Under the pieces are notes generated by a model that did not search any database, had not been told where the DNA came from, and saw nothing but the letters and a program-made list of their open reading frames with translations. Of a stretch of DNA of 64,000 bases, positions 21,217-31,418 are shown one piece after another; position 1 is the stretch's first letter, and each line of letters opens with the position of its first letter. Location of the stretch: NCBI GenBank assembly GCA_946965045.2, contig OX337228.1, forward strand, positions 434,001 through 498,000. Direction: 5' to 3'. This DNA comes from Epithemia pelagica. Its lineage: Eukaryota > Bacillariophyta > Bacillariophyceae > Surirellales > Surirellaceae. A program made the translations under genes and the position numbers.

Positions 21217-22899
21217 ATGGCAGAAGAGGAGGCGACAGAAATGGATGTCGACGACACCAGGACAGGGAACGTAGCGCTCTCTCAAGGACTCCAGGAAATT
21301 TTTGACGCAGGAGGAGAGTCTTTCGCTAAGTGCGAAATCGATGTTTCCACTCTGTTTACAACGAACACGGACGGTCAGCTGATCTTGAATGCGAATGAGG
21401 ACGGTTTCCTCGAATTATCGTGTCTCGACAAGCTTCGGCGTGGTTTGGGGGAAAACTTCTTGATGCCAAGGCGAGTATTTGTCCGTTCCGAAATGCAGAC
21501 AATGTTTAGCGATTTATTGACCAAAGAAACTCCAAATGAGAATAGGCGGATTTTGACTGGATCGGCTGGTATTGGCAAGTCTGTTCTGCTTTTTCTGGTT
21601 GCGCTACGGTTTCAATTGCTTCCAGAGCATTCGACGAAGAAGATCAGCTTCATTCGAAAAGTGAAAGAGAGCCGGTACATTGCGCTGTACATCATGGAAC
21701 CTGGTGAGCAACCGTCAACAATCAGGCTGGTTTTTTCGGACACAATCAATAAGGCCGACTTCCAGTCGAACTTTGAATTATGGAAAACCGTGCGTGGCTA
21801 TACGAAGGTGCTCAAGACGTCCGATTACGAACCCTTCGTTGATGGCCCCCTACATTCTGAAAAAATGGATTTGCTGAACACAGACTATCGTTTCTTTTGC
21901 ACTTCGGGTGGCTTTCCCACCGTTAGTCAAGCGGAGATCATGACCACTATTGTCAGCATACTGACAGGGTGGAAGGAAGACACTATTTGCTTAGTTCTGA
22001 CTAAGATGGGGCAGACAGTAGCTCAAGCCCAAGAAATATACTCTTATTCAGGTGGTAGGATTCGTCTTGCTATTATGGGTACACAGGAAGATGGGAAAGG
22101 AAAAATAACAAAGTGGTTCGATGACTTGCTGACAGGCTTCGCGCAAGAAAAAATCTATCTGGCTACCACGAGGACGGATAGTCACGCGTCCATGGACCAT
22201 AGTGACAGGCTTCGTACACGTTTCATCGATTATGATGGAAAGGGAACCAGTTTGTTGATCGTTGACTCTCAGTACGCAATTTCACGACTAAGGGCTCGGC
22301 TCGACGTTGGTGACTTTGTGTCGTCCTATAACTTAGCGACCGTTTGTGGCCTTCAATCGGCGAGAGGCTGGTTCTTTGAGGAAATCTTGCATCTATGGTT
22401 CAAAAGAAAGGATAGGCCACTCATTGAAGACTGGATCAGAAGTGCCGGTGATGCCGCAGATGGTATCAAGAATCTTGATCGCAAACAGAGGTATTGGATC
22501 CCTGCTACGTCTAATTTTGCGAATATCGATGCCGCCTTCGTCTATCAGAATGTTTTGGTGTGCATCCAGTACACAGTCGGGAAGCAGCATGATTTTGATC
22601 AGGTCACTTTTTGGCAGGATTTCGCTGGCAGGGTCCACACGGTAGTCCCTTTCTTATCTATTGCAGTTTGGTTTGTTTCACCTAGCGGCACAGGTTTTCG
22701 CAACACCCACGAAGGGTACAATCAGACTTACTCTGCTGCTACCGGCACAGGTACGCGAAGCCAGGGCAAACTATTTCTTGTTCCGATCTCATTTGGTACT
22801 GCGGAAGTTTCGTGCGAGAGCACAGACACGTTAGATATGACGGCGCCGAAGATGGCCTTTCTCAACGAGGAGATGTATAAAAATGAACAGGAGTGCTGA
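21217..22899 (+). CDS. P-loop NTPase with C-terminal nuclease-like domain (Crinkler/RHS-type)
   Basis: 560 aa from the ATG at 21217; the frame is open 9 codons further but without an ATG. An acidic N-terminus precedes RRVFVRSEMQTMF and a Walker A motif GSAGIGKS (residues 115-122). The C-terminal part has FFEEILHLWF (about 386-395) and NIDAAFVYQNVLVCIQYT (about 435-452). That is the Glu, Asp and Gln-x-Thr layout of the restriction-endonuclease-like domain found with this NTPase in Crinkler (CR) effectors and trypanosome RHS proteins. Such proteins are thought to act on nucleic acids in an NTP-dependent way, in conflict, effector or transposon contexts. No signal peptide or Crinkler-type secretion header is visible, so an intracellular role is more likely. 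The gene is intact and intronless, and starts 184 bp beyond a GGGCCC terminal repeat. The family call rests on motif pattern alone. Confidence 0.65.
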   Translation: MAEEEATEMDVDDTRTGNVALSQGLQEIFDAGGESFAKCEIDVSTLFTTNTDGQLILNANEDGFLELSCLDKLRRGLGENFLMPRRVFVRSEMQTMFSDLLTKETPNENRRILTGSAGIGKSVLLFLVALRFQLLPEHSTKKISFIRKVKESRYIALYIMEPGEQPSTIRLVFSDTINKADFQSNFELWKTVRGYTKVLKTSDYEPFVDGPLHSEKMDLLNTDYRFFCTSGGFPTVSQAEIMTTIVSILTGWKEDTICLVLTKMGQTVAQAQEIYSYSGGRIRLAIMGTQEDGKGKITKWFDDLLTGFAQEKIYLATTRTDSHASMDHSDRLRTRFIDYDGKGTSLLIVDSQYAISRLRARLDVGDFVSSYNLATVCGLQSARGWFFEEILHLWFKRKDRPLIEDWIRSAGDAADGIKNLDRKQRYWIPATSNFANIDAAFVYQNVLVCIQYTVGKQHDFDQVTFWQDFAGRVHTVVPFLSIAVWFVSPSGTGFRNTHEGYNQTYSAATGTGTRSQGKLFLVPISFGTAEVSCESTDTLDMTAPKMAFLNEEMYKNEQEC

Positions 22900-23680
22900 T
22901 AAGACCGACAGCCTGTCTCAAGACTTCCGACATGATTCTAAATGCTCTAGGTAGTACACTCCACATACATAGTTGGAACTTGCCAAGAAAGAACCCGTGG
23001 CCTCAATCCAATCCAACCTATACAAGTCTTATGTTCGTACTTACTCAGAGTTTCATATAATACCACTACTACAGAGCAAACCTTTTTTTCTTGTGGAGGA
23101 CAATCCCCTGCCTCTTTTACGGTGTTAGTCATGAATATTGGATTCATGCGTACCAAAGAAACCTATGGAACAAGTAACCAAGCCCATATTAGGTCCATAA
23201 TTGCGATAACATAGTTTCGCGATGGGATGTGCTTTGAGGTTTTCAGGGAAAGGAAGTTCGAAGTTCGCATCGTCTTGTCATTGACGACCGTTCTAAAAGC
23301 CACTCAAGCGCCAATGAAATACAGCCACGTGGAGATCCAACATCAATCAGAATTGCCCACGATGAATGAAAAAAAACAAGAGATCCACCTGATTGGTGCC
23401 ATGTCGGGAGCGTTTGCATCGGGCGCACTACTCCGAGATGATTGTACGCAAGAGGAGAAGACCTTTGTTCCTTCACAATACAAGTGCGCGTGTGTGTGCT
23501 GCATTTTGGAACAACAGCATCAGATTGTGGTTGGGGTATTTCCCTCAGTCAACCTATGTATACAATGAAGAGACTCTCTCTCTCTTTTAGAGTATCGATG
23601 CATCCACCATTCCACACACAGGGGCGCAAAAGTAGCTGAGAGACAGTATTACGGATCGGCGGTGATTGTTGGTTATACGG
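22900..23680. other. Intergenic, no recognised gene
   Basis: A 113-codon plus-strand frame at 23227-23568 and its shadows show no recognisable domain or signal. The region lies between the 3' ends of two convergent genes and probably holds both transcript ends. Confidence 0.5.
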
Positions 23681-25849
23681 TCAAGTCTCTTCTTGTTCTT
23701 GTTCCAAGAGACTGGCCAAGAGACAGGTCATGCGATGTCGAATCCGTTGCTTCAAAATGGAATGGGGTCCCGTCAAGTCAAAGTACTGGGACCAGGCCTT
23801 GGGTGATGCCAAAATGGGTTCATGCCGTGCCACGTGACGATAGGCCGTCGTATTGCGTTGCAAGGCGACAATCCGATCCAAGGCCGGTTGGGGATTGCTT
23901 ATATTGTAAAAAATCAAGGCTTGTGGATTAAACATGTCCAACACGTGTGGGGTGCCATAATAAATGGGAATACACCCACCCCAAAAGGCCAAGAGTAGCT
24001 TTTCGGTAATGTAGCCGTCTTGTGCCGTATTTTCCAACACGAGACAAAAGCGATAATTGCGATAGGATTGATAATTGGTCATCCATCGACCCGCGTCTTT
24101 TTTGGGTGGATACTGGGCCGGTTGGACCCAGGTTTGAGCCAAGGTGTCGTACTCGTGTTTCGAATGTCGCGGTGGAGAAACAGGTGCGGCGATACGGTCT
24201 TGTGGTGGTTGTTGTTGTTGGTGCTGTTGTTGGTGTCGTTCTTGTTTTTGCAACCACGATGCATAGTGGTGTTCCGTACCTCGACACAGTCCTCCATAGT
24301 CGACGGGTTGTTGGACGGCCTCGGCAATATCCAGCAGGGCTTGTTCCCGGTAGGGGACACAATTGCCATGGGTATAAATCAAAAAGGCTTGTCCCGTGGT
24401 TCGTGGTTTCAGGGCCGGATTCCACAACCATTCTTGCATCCGTGCCGGAGCTTCCACGACGGTTTGTGCGGCAAAGGTGATTTGCACACTCCAGGGAGAA
24501 TCGGCCAGGTATCCGACATGCAAACTGCGACGAAACTCAAAAGATGAAGCAGCAGCAGGTACGGGAGGACTGGACTGAGATGATGATTCTGGTAGAGAGC
24601 GAGTGTTGTTGTCGTCGTTGTTGAGTGACCGTCCGTGTGGTTCTTGCGGTAGTAATTCTCCTTGGTGTTGTTGTTGTCGTCGTTGCTGTTGTTGCAGCAG
24701 ATGGTCCTGCCACTGGTGGACATGTTGTTCGAGGCCACGGACGCCATAGGATTCGCCATTCCAGTGCACAATCGTGCCGGGAAAGAGCTGGTCGAACCGA
24801 GCCGTTCCAAAGGCGCGACCACCACGACCACTGTGAAAACAATACCCATTGCTCCCCAGAACCAAGACATCGTGTACCGTCGCATGAGGTACGGCCAAGC
24901 CTCGCAACCACGTGTACACGTCCGCTTCGGTTTCGTTACTGCTGCGGCTGGTATTTGTTGTCGTGTGGTGAGTGGTGGTGCCCGTCTCGGTGGGTTGCCT
25001 GGCCGCGGCCAAGCGGGTCCAAAAGGAGGGGGGAATGCGAAACTCGACTCACGAGGTATCAATGGGAATGGTGGCAAATTCCTCGGGAAACACAAGTCGC
25101 AACAATTGTATCTTGTCATAACCACAGGTATAGAGTCGAGTCATGTGCGGGGAGGGCCACGTCAAACTACTGCTCGAACGAGTGTTGTTGTCGTTGTCGT
25201 TGTGGCTGGTGCTCGTGTTGGTCGTCCTTGTTGTGTGCGTGGGGGTCCACAGACACGTCGTATCGTCAGAATCGTCAGGAAGGTGAACCGAACGACTGGG
25301 AGGAGGAACAGCAGCGGCAGAAGGAGCCGTCTGCGGCGATTCCAATGTCCTTTTCCCTGACGACGACAAGGAGGAAACAGAGGTGATCACTTTTTCCTCC
25401 AAAGCGTGGTCGTTCGTGTCGTTCTTATTGTCACTCTGAAGAATGGTGGTGGTAAAGCCATGGTCTTGTCCCACCAAAGCAGGGGATTCTCCTCTTGGTG
25501 CTGGTGCTGGTCGTGTGGTTGGTGGAATGCTGCTTCTTGGTGTGGTGGTTACTGTTGCTGTTGTTGGTGGTGGTTGTCGTGGTAACGAAAACAAACTGTC
25601 CTCAAGTGCTTGTTCGTCTTGTTCTCGTTCGTCCAAGACGTGCCAGAATTGAACCAATCGGTGCAGCAACAGGCATACAAAGACTCCGACCAACACGACC
25701 AGCCGCAACGACCGACTAGAAGGAGGACGAGGAAGAGGACGAGACTGTGGTTGCAGTTGCGGTTGCCGCAACCGATTCGAAACGGTCCCTTGTTGTCGTC
25801 GACTGGCAGCGCCACCACCAGCACCAGCACTCCGTTCTCGCCATGGCAT
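23681..25849 (-). CDS. Alpha-1,3-fucosyltransferase, GT10 family (two exons)
   Basis: Exon 1 is 25849-25053 and exon 2 is 24998-23681, joined across a 54-bp GT-AG intron (24999-25052; donor GTGAGT, acceptor CCAG). The product is about 704 aa. It starts MPWRERSAG, followed by a basic stretch and one hydrophobic segment (RLVVLVGVFVCLLLHRLVQF, near residues 49-68), which is type II Golgi topology. A long Ser/Thr/Asn/His-rich stem follows. The catalytic C-terminus has the GT10 signature: FCLVLENTAQDGYITEKL then FWGGCIPIYYGTPHVLDMF. GT10 enzymes transfer fucose from GDP-fucose; in diatoms they are linked to N-glycan core fucosylation (family knowledge). The 5' leader is a GA-rich tract. Gln-rich inserts in exon 2 make it longer than plant and animal enzymes. 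Two broken copies of exon 1 and its leader lie at 38.1-39.0 kb. Confidence 0.88.
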
Positions 25850-26089
25850 GCTGATGGTAACCCCTCTCTCTTTTTCTCTCTCTTTCAGACTTTCTGGGAG
25901 CACAGCCTCCTTCTTGAAACGTGTTGATGGAGTGGCAACACACTCGGTTGGTTCCAACGCAAAAAGAGAGAGAGAGAACAATCGATCTAATCTAGATATG
26001 CGTATTGGAAGAGGAGATGATGTGATGGAGAAAATGGGGTCTGTGGTTTTGTTGGGGAAACGAGAATGACCCGAGTCAACGGGACCAGA
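25850..26089 (-). promoter_or_regulatory. Leader/promoter region of the fucosyltransferase (copied elsewhere)
   Basis: On the minus strand this region carries a (GA)n-rich tract just before the ATG, then TGCCACTCCATCAACACG and further upstream GGTCATTCTCGTTTCCCC. The same ordered blocks occur upstream of the exon-1 relics at 38487-38705 and 39024-39240. Conservation across three copies marks it as part of a duplicated unit. Promoter function is inferred from position only. Confidence 0.5.
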
Positions 26090-26428
26090 CTAACTCCATA
26101 CCAGACTTTGTAGGTAGTTCGTCTCACATTTTTATACTACAGTAGGAATTTTTTGTACGACCGGGAAGTAGTTTCGTGCGAGTCGCGCGGTTTCCCTCCC
26201 GTGTGTGACACTTGTGCGACACTTTGTGACATGGCTTCCAGGAATTTCTCACTAACTCCATACCAGACTGTGTAGGTAGTTCGTCTCACAATTTTATACT
26301 ACAGTAGGAATTTTTTGTACGACCGGGAAGTAGTTTCGTGCGAGTCGCCGGGTTTCCCTCTCGTGTGTGACACTTGTGTGACACTTGTGTGACACTTTGT
26401 GACATGGCTTCCAGGAATTTCTCACTAC
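26090..26428. repeat. 161-bp tandem duplication
   Basis: ACTAACTCCATACCAGACT starts at 26090 and again at 26251. The two units are nearly identical up to the GGAATTTCTCACTA words. The second has one extra TGTGTGACACT unit. No coding content was seen. Confidence 0.9.
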
Positions 26429-26431
26429 CTA

Positions 26432-27836
26432 CGAGCTCCACCAATCGATATGGGTAACCGTAGTGGCCCGTGCTTCACGTTTCCGATTCTCGGTGAAACT
26501 TCCGGCCCTACGAGATTCACTACACCATACATTTTCCTAGAGTACGAGTACTCGTAAGATGAATTAGTCCGTGAACTGATGACATCGTTCCTCGGCACAA
26601 CGATGCACTCTCTTTTGCCCTCAACATTCACCTTTGCCCTCAACATTCACCATGGTGAGGAGGCGCTTGCCCATTCGGTATCAAACAGTACAAATCGCCT
26701 CATCTACTCTATTAGTTACATAGATCTATAGGAAATCTAACTTGTATGTGCTTCGTAGTGCATCGTTCACGATCCTCATCCATCCGATGCGTTCATCCAT
26801 CCGACGCTCGTCAACCCATTTTGCCTTTGTTGTTTGTTGATTGTTGTTCCATCCAATCATGTCAAACAAGGTACGAAAAGGGTCCTTCGTCTCCGTTGCA
26901 CGCAGCGACCAGGGATCAATGGGTGGTTTTGGCTTCGTCCGAAAACTCAAACGAAAAAGAAAGGACGACAGTGACGACGAAGCTGTTACTGTTGTTGACT
27001 CGCAGTCAACAGCACCCGACCAAACCACATTGGTTGACGTCGAGTATACTATTGACAATCGATGCTCCCAGGATGTTTCATCCGATCGTGTCTCTCACGA
27101 GTGTTGTTGCCGAGTGTTGTTGTTGTTCGTTCGGTGGCAGCGAGGAGTGAGTAGTTGATTATTGTGTTTGGGTTTTGGGTTGTTGTTGGTGTTGCCGAGT
27201 GTTGTCGACTCGCAAGGCTCTTCGACCACCGCCCATCAGCTTCACGGCATCCCCTCCTTCTTCCAGTCAAATTGTGCTGTGGGAATCAGCCGCACCACCG
27301 GCACCACCATCGTCTGTCGCAGTAGAAGCAGTCCTTCCACCCACGGTTCACGTTTGTTTTGTCTGGACAAATCAGCTTTTGTTGCGTTTGAGCCACCAAC
27401 GGTCGAGGCTTTCCAATGTTGTGCTCGGTCTATTAAGTGACGAGGAGTTGATTGCTGCATGCGGACGTATGATCGGTGACTTGCTGGATGCATTCTATCG
27501 GTTGTCGTCGTCGTCTTCTCAAGGTCACTTCCTCTATTTCAGATGCCAAATAAGGAAGACTTCAAAACCTTGCCGTAGGTCCATAAAAAAAGCCAACTCA
27601 TCCCTGCCCGCCCATTCCCTCACGGTACACTTGATTCTTAGGCATCCTTGATGGTCGCAAGAGAGCTAGCGCCTTTCGTTGGAGGTGCACACCGGCTTGA
27701 GTGTGCCATGGTGGTGTTATGCAGTGCAAAATGACCGTAGTGGTGTCCCTACGAAGTTAGAATCACTGTAGAAAAAACAGTAGGGGTATGAAAAGCACGG
27801 GCCACTACGGTTACCCATATCGATTGGTGGAGCTCG
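26432..27836. mobile_element. TIR element with perfect 44-46-bp inverted repeats
   Basis: The left arm (26430-26475, starting TACGAGCTCCACC) and right arm (27793-27838, ending GGTGGAGCTCGTA) are perfect inverse copies. If the target is TA, the element runs CGAGCTCC...GGAGCTCG. Joining the flanks would give CTACCTACACAGCTTG, which occurs uninterrupted at about 28046-28061 and supports a TA target (Tc1/mariner-like, inferred). No transposase was recognised. A small gene fragment lies inside. Confidence 0.75.
26859..27158 (+). pseudogene. Gene fragment inside the TIR element
   Basis: The ATG at 26859 opens MSNKVRKGSFVSVARSDQG, then a Lys/Arg-rich nuclear-localisation-like stretch (KLKRKRK) and an acidic segment. 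The frame closes at 27158. A second open frame (27175-27651) carries a helical LLSDEELIAACGRMIGDLL segment. The two could be exons of one captured gene, but I could not place an intron. Function unknown. Confidence 0.35.
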
Positions 27837-27837
27837 T

Positions 27838-28263
27838 ACACAGCTTGATAGGGAGTAAGTTTACTACTTCCCTGTGTCTGGCCGTCCTCTCGCGTCGGGC
27901 GCGCCCGGCTTGTCGGGAGAATGACTCGACGGGCAATTGTCTTGTCGGGCGTGCGCCCTCCTCGACCATTGCCCTCCTCGTCATTCTACCCTCCGCGCCG
28001 GGCGGTCCCTCCTTGAAAGGACTCGACACCGGGAAGTATTAATACTACCTACACAGCTTGATAGGGAGTAAGTTTACTACTTCCCTGTGTCTGGCCGTCC
28101 TCTCGCGTCGGGCGCGCCCGGCTTGTCGGGAGAATGACTCGACGGGCAATTGTCTTGTCGGGCGTGCGCCCTCCTCGACCATTGCCCTCCTCGTCATTCT
28201 ACCCTCCGCGCCGGGCGGTCCCTCCTTGAAAGGACTCGACACCGGGAAGTATTAATACTACCC
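27838..28263. repeat. 213-bp GC-rich foldback unit, tandem duplicate
   Basis: The unit starting ACACAGCTTGATAGGGAG at 27838 is repeated at 28051 essentially unchanged. Each unit begins with GTTTACTACTTCCCTGTGTC and ends with the partial inverse GACACCGGGAAGTATTAATAC. The interior is GC-rich and largely self-complementary (GACGGGCAATTGTC, GACCATTGCCCTCC). It resembles the hairpin at 11037-11156 in design. Confidence 0.88.
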
Positions 28264-29499
28264 ACGCTCGACCGTTTGGTCCTGGTGTGGCGCGAGCGCG
28301 TCAACCGTTCCAGTTCCGCAGCAGATTGTTTGTCACCACAAAACTACCTACTTTCTTTCCCAACCCCTCTAACACAAACCAGCGCGAAAGCATCGATCAG
28401 ACTTTGAAGCGAACTTGTCGATAGAGGCACCACGAGAACCACTGTTTCGTCTTGATTGCAGCTAGGAATACAAAATGGATGTGAGACAACAAGCTCGCTT
28501 GTCTGGCCACGTATGGGGCAGCGATCCAGAACAACAAGCACTGTGGACCAGAAATGACCAAGACTGGCCTCCCATTGAGCGGTATGGGCATGCCTCTGTT
28601 GTTGTGCATCCTCCACACAACAACAAGGAACAAATCGTTGTGGTCATAGGAGGCAAAACGCAGCAAGAAAAGATTGCCAACAATTCAGTGCTCCTCCTTT
28701 GGAATGCTGCTGAACAATCTACTAGCTGCAGAAAGTGGATTGAGGGGCCAGCTATGAATGAAACGAGAAAATCCCTCGCTACGGTAGTCTGCAATGGCAA
28801 CTTGTACGCTATTGGTGGACGAAATGACCGCCGTTTCCTTCTGAACACCATTGAACGGATTGATATCATTGGTCTTCTCTCACCCAAGAAATGTTACAAG
28901 GAGAACCCATGGGCGACACTGACATGTCGATTGTTGGAAGCGAGAGTCTGCTATTGCACTGCCTCGATTCACAACGGGTATATTGTTGTGGCTCGTGGAT
29001 GGGGTGTGGATATGGAAGCTTTGGCATCCGTCGAAATAATTGACTCTATGCAAGAAAGTTCACCATATATCTTTCCAGGCCCACCCCTGAACGTGCCTCG
29101 TCATGATTTTGGAATGACTGTGATTGGTCCGTGTATTTATGTTGTTGGTGGTCTATCTCATGAGTTACAAGCAGAAGGCTTGAAATCAGTCGAGTACTTG
29201 AAATGGAGCAATTCGCGTGAAGGGACAAGGAACAACGCAACATCTGCATTGTCAGCGTCTTTGTCATGGAAGATACATGAGGACTTGGCTTTGAGTGAGC
29301 CTCGCTGGTCGCATGCTGTGGATCGAGTTGGATCATGCTTGGTTGTATCAGGAGGTTGGCCCCGTTTACGATCTGTTGAAATAATGGACACAAAACGCAA
29401 CAAAGTGTGGAAAATGGTTCCAGAAATGACTGTCCCACGTATCTGGCACGCCATGGTTGCTCTTTCGACTGGTATTGTTTGTATATCTGGTTTGGGAGG

Positions 29500-30282
29500 T
29501 GTTAGAATTCTCACCGTCTATGGTGGTAAGATTCTACATCTCATCGATTCCCCATGTCACATAGCCTCGTGCTATCGCATCATGCCATCTAGCTTCGAGC
29601 TATGTTCCCTAGCTTCGCGCTATATCGACCTATATTTCTTCGCAAATCATGAAAAGTGAGAATAGATTGACGAACTCACTCTCAAGACTAAACTGGGTCG
29701 TGCGGTATTACAACGGACGTAAATTTGGCCGTTGCTCGGACATTATACTAACGCCCTAAGCGTACGCGCCCGAAATCATCGAGCGCGCCCAAGCGACATC
29801 CGAGCACTGTCGACATCTATCCGACCCAACGGTCTAAGTATCCCAAGCACGACACACGATCACGCGAGACCATATTTCCATTCCCACAATCTCCAAATTG
29901 TCAACAAGCTGCGCGCCATGAAAACAACTATGCCAACCCAAAGCAAGAGCTGTTGACCCTGTATATGTTATCCGTCCACATATACATGTCATATACATCA
30001 CATGAATCGACTCCAACTATTCCAAACCTGTTGCCGCCAAGAACCTATGACACATGACCCTTGGCAGGACCGAACATTTCACGTAGACCTATCGTAGTAA
30101 TCAACACACAATCTAACAATATCACCATTTATCACATCTTCTTTTGTGTCCCGACTATCCTTCTGATAGACTTCGACTTGCTTGCTTCTCTGACCCTGAG
30201 AAGCTTGTATCGGTTGGTGACCTACCTGATTGTCTGCTCTACCGAGCATCAATGCCTCTGCAATTCCAAGAGAATTGTAACA
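29500..30282 (+). repeat. 5' LTR of Copia element 1
   Basis: TG...CA ends. Differences from 37101-37883 include A/T near 29528, G/A near 29715 and A/T near 30136. The Kelch frame reads 53 codons into it. Confidence 0.93.
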
Positions 30283-30318
30283 GATTAACAGTCTCAAAGC
30301 TTATTTCCTTGTGGTTTC

Positions 30319-31086
30319 ATGGATACTAACGAGCTTATCACTCCTGTACGACAGATCTATCGAGCCAACCTGCATCCCGGGCAGCCCGATACCCTGGTGC
30401 AGCAGGAACTGGTGCCGACGCCGAAGGCAGCCAACACATCGGTCAACATCTCCGTCGACAGTTCCAACAGCAACCCATTCGAGACTCCAACCCAGCCTCA
30501 CGCTCCGATCCCTGCGCCATTGCTTCGGCCCCCGAGTCCGCTTCGTCGGCTCGTCCCTTCTCGATCCCGTCGTACCACCCGGTTGATTGCTGATCATATC
30601 AAGTACTTCCGTCAACCAACTTGTTCGACCTTCGATCCCGAGATCATCCGTGGGGAGACCCAGATCGAACGCCAGTTCCAATCGGTGACCCACATCGTCG
30701 ACCAAGAAGACATTGACCATCTGAACGACCAACTTCATCGTTCTCCGAGGCGTCGCCTCATCTTGGCCGCCCTCTCGGGCAACCCCATCCGTACTGTCCA
30801 CCTCCGCTTCCTAACCTTCGAGCGCCCAACTGGATACTACAATACCATCCACGTCGTGAACGCGACGACTTGCCCTCTGCCTCCTAACGTTGTACGCCTA
30901 GATAACTACGTTGCCTACATCCACGAGGTCCATACCATCGAGGACCATCGTGCAACTATCTTCCCTTTGCGTACCGAGGTCGAGAACCACCTGGCTGAAG
31001 GTGATACCCCTTCTTCTGTTGCTTGTGCTGCCCCATCTGAGCCTGGAAACGACTCTGATTATTCGGAAGAGAGTGGGGATTCGTAG
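30319..31086 (+). CDS. Copia element 1 upstream ORF (ORF1), unknown
   Basis: 255 aa starting MDTNELITPVRQIYRANL, 36 nt after the 5' LTR. The N-terminal half is Pro/Arg/Ser-rich. The middle and C-terminal parts look folded (RRRLILAALSGNPIRTVHLRF, then YNTIHVVNATTC), and the tail is acidic (DSDYSEESGDS). It resembles no Gag, protease, envelope or RNase domain I know. It lies 332 nt ahead of gag-pol, so it would be the first ORF translated from genomic RNA. Copia elements normally have one ORF, so this is an added gene. Functions such as a nucleocapsid accessory or silencing-related role are guesses. Confidence 0.7.
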   Translation: MDTNELITPVRQIYRANLHPGQPDTLVQQELVPTPKAANTSVNISVDSSNSNPFETPTQPHAPIPAPLLRPPSPLRRLVPSRSRRTTRLIADHIKYFRQPTCSTFDPEIIRGETQIERQFQSVTHIVDQEDIDHLNDQLHRSPRRRLILAALSGNPIRTVHLRFLTFERPTGYYNTIHVVNATTCPLPPNVVRLDNYVAYIHEVHTIEDHRATIFPLRTEVENHLAEGDTPSSVACAAPSEPGNDSDYSEESGDS

Positions 31087-31418
31087 ACCGAAGCTTAATT
31101 ACTCATAGTTAACTCCCGTCCTCTCAAAACCTTTCCAAGACTTAAACTCAACGCACATCCGGGTACCCTTGGTCGCACAACACGCCACACATTCCCGTCA
31201 AATCGCGAAAATTCGGCGAAAATTTGTTGAAACTCGGCGAAAATTTGTCGGAATCAACGGAAATTTCCAGGAGTCGCACATCACAACACACATCCGGGTA
31301 TCACATACGTGGTACATACGTGGCACACGTGGTACATCCGGGTTCACATCACACCACACATTAAATAAACCACATCACACCGCACATTAAATAAACATCG
31401 AACCAACCAAATAACACC

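Noticed and set aside
24020-25386. Several long frames antisense to the fucosyltransferase
   Set aside because: They are repetitive-codon shadows (CAA/CAG and GA tracts) of the GT10 gene and show no domain of their own.
29732-29956. A 74-codon ORF present in both LTRs of Copia element 1
   Set aside because: Its presence twice follows from LTR identity. The composition looks random and it has no recognisable feature.
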